A program made the position numbers and the translations under genes. A model generated the notes under the pieces. It was given only the letters and a program-made list of their open reading frames with translations, had not been told where the DNA came from and ran no database searches. A stretch of 64,000 nt of DNA, from positions 2,924,001 to 2,988,000 of the forward strand of contig JAULSN010000004.1 of NCBI GenBank assembly GCA_033439765.1, written 5' to 3'. Of the stretch, positions 56,584 to 64,000 are shown piece after piece. The stretch is from Lasiosphaeria ovina (taxonomy: Eukaryota > Ascomycota > Sordariomycetes > Sordariales > Lasiosphaeriaceae). Every line of letters starts with the position of its first letter. The first letter of the stretch is position 1.

Positions 56584-57239
56584 AGGCCGAGCTAGACCAA
56601 CGTATTTAACCCCCCTTCGAAGTCGATAGCACCGAGGTTAGATATATATTACCTTTATAGTATATATACGATCACGCTAATTCAAGTGAAAATTAAGAAG
56701 GAAAGAAAAGTAAAATTACTCCTTAGGAGTACTTATATACTTTAAAATTCGTAAAACCACGCCTACCCCGCCCGCGTTACGCCCCCTAGCGTTATATCCC
56801 TAACGATAAGGACGACCGCCACGACTATAGCCGTAATACTATGGCCGAGCGTCTAGCTCTAGCCTATAACTTTTGTTAGATAATATTATAATTAAGAAAC
56901 GTAATAATAATTAGAGGGAGATTAAGGCGATTAAAGGGAGAGAGCGAGGGGAGAGATATAATAATAGTAAACTTACCGACGATAGAGAACGAAAAGGCTA
57001 TAAAGCCGGCCCAGCCTACTACTATCCGTTAGTACCGTAGCTACCGCTCCCGAACCCGTCGGCGGCTAGTATCCTCTTCGTTCCCCTACCCTAGTAAGGC
57101 GACCCCCTCCCTAGTATCCAATTAGTATATGCTCGAGATATCGGATTAAAGTAGAATCATAGTCGGCTTATATAGTAGTAGCGTCGGTCGGGGGTATGGA
57201 ATAAAAATGGATGGCCCCGTACGGGCACCGGGATAAGTG

Positions 57240-57435
57240 GTAGTAGTTGGCGGTGGCGATGGCTATAGCGGCTATAGCGGTAGCGGCCACTAAGAGGTTG
57301 GCGGCTATACCAGGGTTAATGCCGGTACCGGTGCCGGTATTAGTATTAGTGCCGGTACCGGTACCGGTATTAATGTCGGTACCGGTACCGTTACCGGTAG
57401 TAGTAGCGGCGTCGGTAGCGGGAGCGTCGGTAATT
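57240..57435. repeat. degenerate GGTACC / GTAGCGG short-period repeats
   Basis: Runs of GGTACCGGTGCC, GGTACCGGTACCGGTATTA and GTAGCGGC with periods of 6 and 9. They produce a Val/Pro repetitive frame on the plus strand (57247-57456) that I regard as an accident of the repeat. Confidence 0.7.
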
Positions 57436-57472
57436 ATAATGAAAATTTTATTTTAATAATTTCTATTTACCG

Positions 57473-57491
57473 AAAAAAAAAAAAAAAAAAA
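57473..57491. repeat. 19-nt poly-A tract
   Basis: Nineteen consecutive A within the mutated block. It could mark the 3' end of a non-LTR retroelement inserted on the plus strand, or be a simple homopolymer; no target-site duplication was found. Confidence 0.8.
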
Positions 57492-57920
57492 GAATTAAGA
57501 CGAGCGCGGCTAAGGAGAGAATCTAGAGTTTACGAAGAAAAATCCAGAATTTATAAGGTATTGGAACTAGGCCACTTACTATTACTAATTAAAACTTTTT
57601 CTAATAGGGTAATAATAACGGTATTAGTATCCCCGCGGCTACTAATTAAAACGTTTTATAGTAGGGTAATAACGACGATATCGGTATCCTCGTAGCAAGT
57701 ATAAATAGATATTTAAGTATACTAGCCCACCCCTTAAGGGCAATCCCCCTTCTATATAACCTCGGTATAGGGTATAATATATCCTGAATTTAACTTTTTA
57801 ATAGAACTAAACCCAAATTACGGTAGCAAGTTATAACCACTACCTACTAAACTTAGTCTAGCAAGTACCTTAAATACTATCGCCATTTCCTTCCTTAAAA
57901 TTTCCGTTCCCTCCTTCTAC

Positions 57921-57945
57921 TAATATATAAATATACGTATATACA

Positions 57946-57983
<38 letters not shown>

Positions 57984-57992
57984 CGTATATAC
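57921..57992. repeat. TA-rich microsatellite
   Basis: Alternating TA interrupted by ATACGTAT and ATACATAT, about 70 bp, partly palindromic. Confidence 0.9.
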
Positions 57993-60900
57993 CGCTCTTC
58001 ATTAACTATATTAGACGAAAAGGCGAGCTAGCTATCGGAAGACGAGGATATTTACGATACATATCCTCCTTATATATCTAATTTAGGGTCAGATTATAAT
58101 ATACGCCGATAGTATAACGGTGTAATAGCCTAACGGTAGGGAGACTATATAAGTAGGAAAGGAAAAGGCAGCTTTAGTACCTGGTAGCGGCGGGCGCTCC
58201 GCCGAGTCCCGGTCCCATTACGCAAAGCATTTCGGTAGCAAGCGCGTAATGGCGAAAAAGAGCCTATAATAGCACCTATTCCCCCTTAAGGAGGTAGGAT
58301 TATCAAGCTCGATACCCTAAAACTTCCGAGGTAGGTATTATATAACGGTATAACGTACGGCCATAGTGCGATATATACGAAACTACCGCTACCGGTCGTA
58401 CCACCTCCGAGGGCTTATCTTTACTTACTAAGCGTCCTCTACTACCCCTCTCCGTAAGTACTACCCGCGAGCGTACTATACTAGTAGCAGGCCCGGCTAT
58501 TATTTGCGTCTAATAACTTACTAGAGCTCTTAAAGGGACTACCGATCCTATAGCGGGCGAATATCGATAACTACTACTTTACCGACGTAGTTAATTTTAT
58601 AGACTATCCTTACCCTATTCTATTCTTTACGGTCTAGCTAGAATTAGGAATGGCGATAGTTAAGGCGTACTATTATAATAATACCGCTAGTACGCCTTAC
58701 GGTATATCCACGTCGGTCGGTAGGTATATATATGAGCGTACTATTAAGCTCGCCCTAGTACGTAACTAGCCCGGCAAATATTACTGGGATATCGTACTCT
58801 CGATTACGAGTCGAGATGGGGACTAGCTCGCAAGCCTCTCTCGTACCGATACCGCCGCCCTTATTAGTCTCGATTCGGCAATTAGGTAAGTTATATAATA
58901 ATATTACCACCTGCCTATGATTCTTCCTTAGAAAGATACTATCTCCTAACTCGAATCCGGGATAAATAAATAGAGCTATCGGCTAGATCCACCCAGAATA
59001 TAACTCCATTAAGAGCTCGGTCATACTTTATATAAAAGCGCTCTAATAGCTATAGGTTAAGGCTACTAACCTTAAGCCTTATAAGTACGGAAAACCACGG
59101 TATATACCCTCACCTCTAGGCGTAGCCTATAACGAGGAGGCACGCCAGGTCCTGGATAATAATATCGAGAAGCTTATTCGATAAGATAATAAATAATAAG
59201 ATCAACTATCGGTAGTAGCTCTTGGGGGTTAACGAGGTTGGACGCGCGTCGCTCGCTCGGTTTTTAGAGGGCTAGGAAAGCTCCGGAGGGTTATTAAGAC
59301 GACGTATATTAGTATTATAATATAAGAGTCGGTATAATAAGATTTAAGATTCGGGGATAGGGTGGTTTGACCCTATAGACTAGTAACGCGATTGGAGTTA
59401 GTATAAATACCTAAACTTCTATACCGAAGGAAAACCTCGGTATTGAAAATAAGTGTATCTTCTACTACTATTAAAACGTCCCTATATACTATAATCCACT
59501 ATAGATAACCCTAACTCTAGTATAGAGGGCAAGCTCCTATTATATAGGTAATATAGTCAATCTAGTATTAAAGTATATGAGTATAAGAATATATATTACT
59601 TACTTGAAGAACTAAGTAAGCTCTATCTAAGACCGTAGCTACGGTTATCGTATTTATCTATATAAGTAGGCTAATAAGAGCGTAGCTCTTCAGCCTCTAG
59701 TAGCGCTAGAGCTTATTTCTATAAGATCCTCTCCTTTACGTACCGCCATACTACTTACCGTCTTTATAAGCCTCTCAAGGCGCTTTATAACCCTCAGCCC
59801 AACTTCCTAAGCGGCGCGATAATTATTACCGAGACCCGTCCTATCTAGTAGCCGTAGGGTATTTATTAAGTAGATATCGGCATCTAATTGGCTAACTCTA
59901 GTAGTATCTTCCTCGATCTCAAGTATCTTCTCCGCTAAATTCTCCGCCTTAGTACTAGCTTTCGTCTCTTTAATATTCTGCTCGTACCTCTCTCTTAAGA
60001 GAACGAGCTCCTCGTATACCTCTTCGCCCCCGTTTTGACGTTGTAACTACGCCCTGTGAGCGTCGATATAGTCCGTGACCGTATGCTCGATATTAAGCGC
60101 TATCCTTAGTACTAATATAAGAGTGGGGGTTTCGAGTGATCCAGGATAGGATTAGTATGGTTACTTCGCCGGTTGGGGGCTGGCCGTCTCCCTAAGCTAT
60201 ATGACTGGAAACTGGAAATAAAAATAGTATACTTTTACTATATTTTCTTTTCCTCTTACCCGGCTATATCCTAATATAAGTACTACGTATCCTAATATAT
60301 CGCTACGTATATTATAACGAAGTTCAATACCGTTCTAACCTATTTATTATTTAGCCAAGTAATTAGATCTTCCTACGTTATATTCTTATAGTCCTCTACC
60401 CCTAGTACCTTAACGTTGGCCCTTAGCTATATTGTCCTAGGTATAAAATTCTCCGATACTCTTGCTATTAGTTCCCGTATAACCTCTAGAGGAGGCGAAA
60501 GAAATTGGCTAATTATTCGACCCGACTATTCTATCTTGAAAGATATTCTTATTATACATAAGCACTAGAGACGCTTATATTTTAAGGAAAAGATACTATA
60601 GTAATATACTTTAATCCTAGATACCTATCGTGGCGATATTGGAAATATAAGCCGACGTAGGTGCCTATATAAAAGTTCCGAGACGTGCCGAGTTCGTTAA
60701 GCCCTATTAAGCAAGTTGAAGCTAACTTAAGGAATGACTATTGGATAGGATGCGTACGGCCATAATAGAAAAACGCTATAATAAACCTATTTACGCGAAA
60801 TTCCTCTTAGCTATCGTTTTGGCCTACGAAGTCATATACCTATAGATTAGGTTCGTTACTAAAGGCACTTCTAGCATTACTATGGATTAGGGTAATAGAA

Positions 60901-63540
60901 TTCGGATATAGTAATAGGTAAAGGGGAGAATCTAATTATAACGGAGGGGGAAGGGTGGTAGGAGGTAAGATAGGATTATAGGGTCGTAAGGACTATAATA
61001 TAGAGTTACGGGCTGAAATTTTCACGACTCTTTTAAAAGAAGGGGTATAGGGCTAAGGCCTTATGCCGGGACTACAGGTACCAGATTATGGACCTCGGTT
61101 ATATAGAAGTCAAGCTGGAAGGAGGTGGTAAGCCTAACGTAGGAGTACGAACTCGGAGGGAAAAATTTGAAAATTCGGAATCTTCGGTCTTAATATTGAT
61201 CTACCCGAGGTATGAAAACCACGTCCCCTTCTCGATCGGCTAGCTCGGTAAGGGCCCGTAAAACCCCCTGAGTTATAGATTAGACTTATATAGAGTGGCG
61301 TATAAATCCTAGGCCGTCGGGGTTTTCTAGCTCGAACGCAACCTATAAGGGTCTTTATAATAAGAGTTTCGAGAGTGGAAAAGGTAATAAAGGACGATCC
61401 CTAGTATAGCGACTATATAAAGCTTACCCCCGCCTACCTAATTATGAACGTTAAGTATGAGGTTTAGTATATAGCTATTTACGTTTCAAATGATTATAAT
61501 CGAAGGGCGGTCTTCGGTATTTATCTTAGAGTCGGGATGACCGGGAGTATCGTCCGTATTATAGCGTAGTGACCCTTTCTCTAGGTCCTCGGTACCGCCT
61601 CAAGTTATAGGATCTAGTTGGGGGTTAGGGCTGGTCGGATAATCGTCCTCGGCTTTCTTCTTATTGAACTTCCTAAAAGCTATAAAGCCGAAGAGGAAGC
61701 CTAGGAAGCGATTACTGAAAATACGTTCTCGAACGGTGGGTTTTAGCGATAAGGTAAGACTAGCCTAATAAAGATAAATAGGCGTACTAACCTTCCGTTA
61801 AATAATAATATTCCTCGTTATTCTTTAGTTTCTTATCGCCCTTTAGTTTTAGAGTATCCTTCGGTCTCCGAGCATCGTTTATTTCTATTACTAGTATCTC
61901 TTAATCGACCTCTAGGCTATTCTTAGGGTTATTAACGGATAATATACCTAGCTTGGCCGGAGTCGTTACCCTTTTCGTCTAGCCTCCTATCTCATCGCTA
62001 CTTATAGGCGATAGGATAATGAATTTCCGAATCGGGCCCGACCCGTAACTCTAACGATCTACTAGCCGTTCTAGAGCTCATACACCTCGTTCGACGTAGA
62101 AGATATCATCTCGGGCTCGGCGATAGTACGGCTCTCCCGTACTTTTCTAATAATGGCTTTAAGTTACGACGGGCCGCTAACTCGAATAGCGCCCACGATA
62201 GCGGTAATAATACCCAACGGGGCCGTTACTAAGATAATATTATCGGCCTAGCTTATAGATTAGCCTATGAATTATATAGTAACCCTCTCTCCGAAGAGCG
62301 CTAGTAAGCTGAGTATAATATAGGGGTTAGTATATAGACTATACTGGGAAAACTGTAAGATACGTACGGGGCCAAATTAGTAAATGGATTATTAGAAAAA
62401 TCATCTCCGGTATCTATAGCTACGGATATAACGATATAGGCCCCGACGAGGAATCGAAGCTTCTTAGCGGCCAAAATATTAGCGAAGGCTTGAATAAGTA
62501 AATCAAAACGTAAGGTATAGCCAGTTACTTTTCTCGGTTTCTCTTAATACCAATAGATTGAGCGCTATAGTAGATTTCGGTAGTACTAAATATCCCAGGC
62601 CCCTTTAGTAGTCCTAAAGAAAATAGTCTAGAATGGCTTATTTTTTTCCAAGATTAAATACCGTAGGCCCAACCCCCCGAAGGCCAAATAGGTAGTCCTT
62701 AGTACGGGGTAAACCTTAACCCTAGATATATCCCCTCTACGGGGTTCTCAATCCCCAGGGCTCTCCAACTTTATACTTAAATTAAAGTCGAAGCTTTTAC
62801 TAACCCCTTACTATAATAAGGCTTATCTTTATTCGCTTTATTTTACCCTATAGAAACTACTATATAGTAAGTCTTTTACAAAACTAAATAGCGACGCTAG
62901 CCACTTATCCTCTAAAGGTTCTACCTATAACGCCTATATACGGCTGACCTACTGAGAAATTCATCCGTAGTTCGCCTATTACCCGGTTCCTCTAATATAG
63001 TATACTCTTCTTCCGGAATCCTCAGGCTTTAGGATATAAGGTACTCTATATATTCGCGTTATAGCTGGCGTAGCTAACTACTATATTATTACGGTATAAG
63101 TTAGTATTTAAATAGGATACTTATAGCTACGCGAGGAAGCTAATAAATAGAGATCTACGTGCGTATAGTAAAACCCCTCTCGTAAGGGGCGGTATAGAGT
63201 ACTCTAACCCTATAGCTATAGAGAGCCTTACGGCTAGTCTCGACGATAGCTAATAATTCTAGGAGGCCTTTAGTTATTTGAATACCAAAACTTATAGCTT
63301 TACTATATACTACTATAGTAAGATAGAAGTAGTTAATCTCGGATAACACCCTATATTCCGGCTTATTAGATAAGAGTAGGCGCCATACTCTTAAAATTCG
63401 GGGATTACCGTAAGCTATTACTTACTTATTATTACGGAGGTGTTGGACCAGTTAGCCCGGTCTATCTAGTATAGTATAGTAGCCCGCCTCCTCGTATAGC
63501 GGCGTATTAGTACTAACCCTATCGGCCTCTAGTCCCTCTA

Positions 63541-64000
63541 GTACGGCGGCGCCAACGCCGGCCAACCAAATACAATATGGAAAAGCTTATATGGGTTACT
63601 AAGAAAACGCTAGCTACGTTAAATAAAGATCAGCTTAAACGTAGACTACCTTATAAAGAGCTAGCTTGGGGAGACCCGCGCGGAGCGCCGCTGTTCAACT
63701 ATACCAATCATTCCAACCCCCTACTTAATTGGGCTATAATAACTATAGTATATGCTATCGCCAAACTACGCCGACTATTAATACGTGAAGTAGCGATACG
63801 ATCGCGTACTACCGAGCCGGTAGGTTAGGCGTTTCAACGGCGCTTAGACGCGTCAAATACAAAGATAAGACTCCTCTTTCCTCTAAAGATTTCGTTATCT
63901 CTTGAGGAGGGAGCTATTACCTAGGTGGCCATCAGAGGCGCAGGCAAGGCGTTTTCTCTTGCTCCTACCTTCCATTAGATACCACCTTTCTTAGCTGCAT
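63541..64000. other. right end, less mutated sequence
   Basis: CA and TG steps return (for example CCAACGCCGGCCAACCAAATACAA at about 63552 and GGTGGCCATCAGAGGC at about 63924), so this lies at or past the border of the mutated block. A plus frame of 83 codons (63577-63828, MEKLIWVTKKTLATLNKDQL) is open and has protein-like composition, but it is unrecognised and I do not call it a gene. Confidence 0.45.

Larger units (their letters stand above)
49480..63540. mobile_element. block of RIP-mutated repeats (decayed transposable elements)
   Basis: For 14 kb CpA and TpG steps are scarce while TpA is very common and CpG is retained. In 53221-53280, for example, I count 14 TA, 0 CA and 1 TG. Stops, mostly TAG and TAA, interrupt every frame. 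This is the footprint of repeat-induced point mutation (CpA to TpA) acting on duplicated DNA, so the block most likely consists of transposable elements. No reverse-transcriptase, integrase or transposase motif survived well enough for me to name a class. Frames of 60-90 codons (51403-51591, 52886-53155, 54513-54698) are remnants at best. No gene is supported. Confidence 0.75.

Noticed and set aside
49480..63540. Reverse transcriptase, transposase or helicase genes in the mutated block
   Set aside because: I looked for YxDD-like, DDE-like and Walker motifs in readable frames and found none convincing; stops are too dense to name an element class.
1..64000. CRISPR arrays, bacterial operons or ribosome-binding sites
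   Set aside because: The sequence is fungal with spliced genes; regular repeats are ankyrin-coding units or microsatellites, not CRISPR.

Overview
The window reads as nuclear DNA of a filamentous ascomycete. I favour a Sordariomycete, perhaps near Chaetomiaceae or other Sordariales, but only from gene style. The reasons are short 55-110 nt GT-AG introns, a Tof1/Swi1 homologue with filamentous-fungal architecture, a mitochondrial 3-hydroxyacyl-CoA dehydrogenase, a HET-domain/ankyrin gene, and a long block with the CpA/TpG-poor, TpA-rich signature of repeat-induced point mutation (RIP). No species can be assigned without a search.

Layout. (1) 1.5-11 kb is the conserved part: TOF1 (minus, three exons) and a 3-hydroxybutyryl-CoA dehydrogenase-type gene (plus, three exons) diverge from a shared ~0.5 kb promoter, followed by an unrecognised 621-residue gene (minus). 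(2) 13.7-48 kb is accessory DNA: two diverged copies of a convergent gene pair (13.7-17.3 and 41.5-44.9 kb), a broken ankyrin gene (17.5-21.7 kb), an unrecognised 272-residue gene, a HET-ankyrin gene with near-identical repeats (26.5-29.75 kb), three tandem paralogues of an unknown family (30.7-36.75 kb, the first one dead), a zinc-cluster transcription-factor relic, a carotenoid-oxygenase pseudogene, a SET-domain relic and a 47-residue RanBP2-type zinc-finger protein. (3) About 49.5-63.5 kb is a block of heavily mutated repeats with no intact gene, holding a fold-back element, simple repeats and traces of coding sequence. Less mutated DNA returns at the extreme right end.

How the parts may work together. 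TOF1 is a replication-fork protection factor and the dehydrogenase a mitochondrial fatty-acid or butyryl-CoA enzyme; they share only a promoter region. The accessory part has the look of a fast-evolving, possibly self/non-self or immunity-like island. It holds a HET domain joined to homogenised ankyrin repeats and a duplicated pair in which a small kinase-like protein faces a protein with a GE-x-K signature suggestive of the PD-(D/E)XK nuclease fold. It also holds a tandemly amplified unknown family, with many pseudogenes between. The duplicated kinase-like/GExK pair is the best candidate for an undescribed two-gene system. Its function is inference; its existence as a duplicated, convergent, intron-conserved module is read directly from the sequence.
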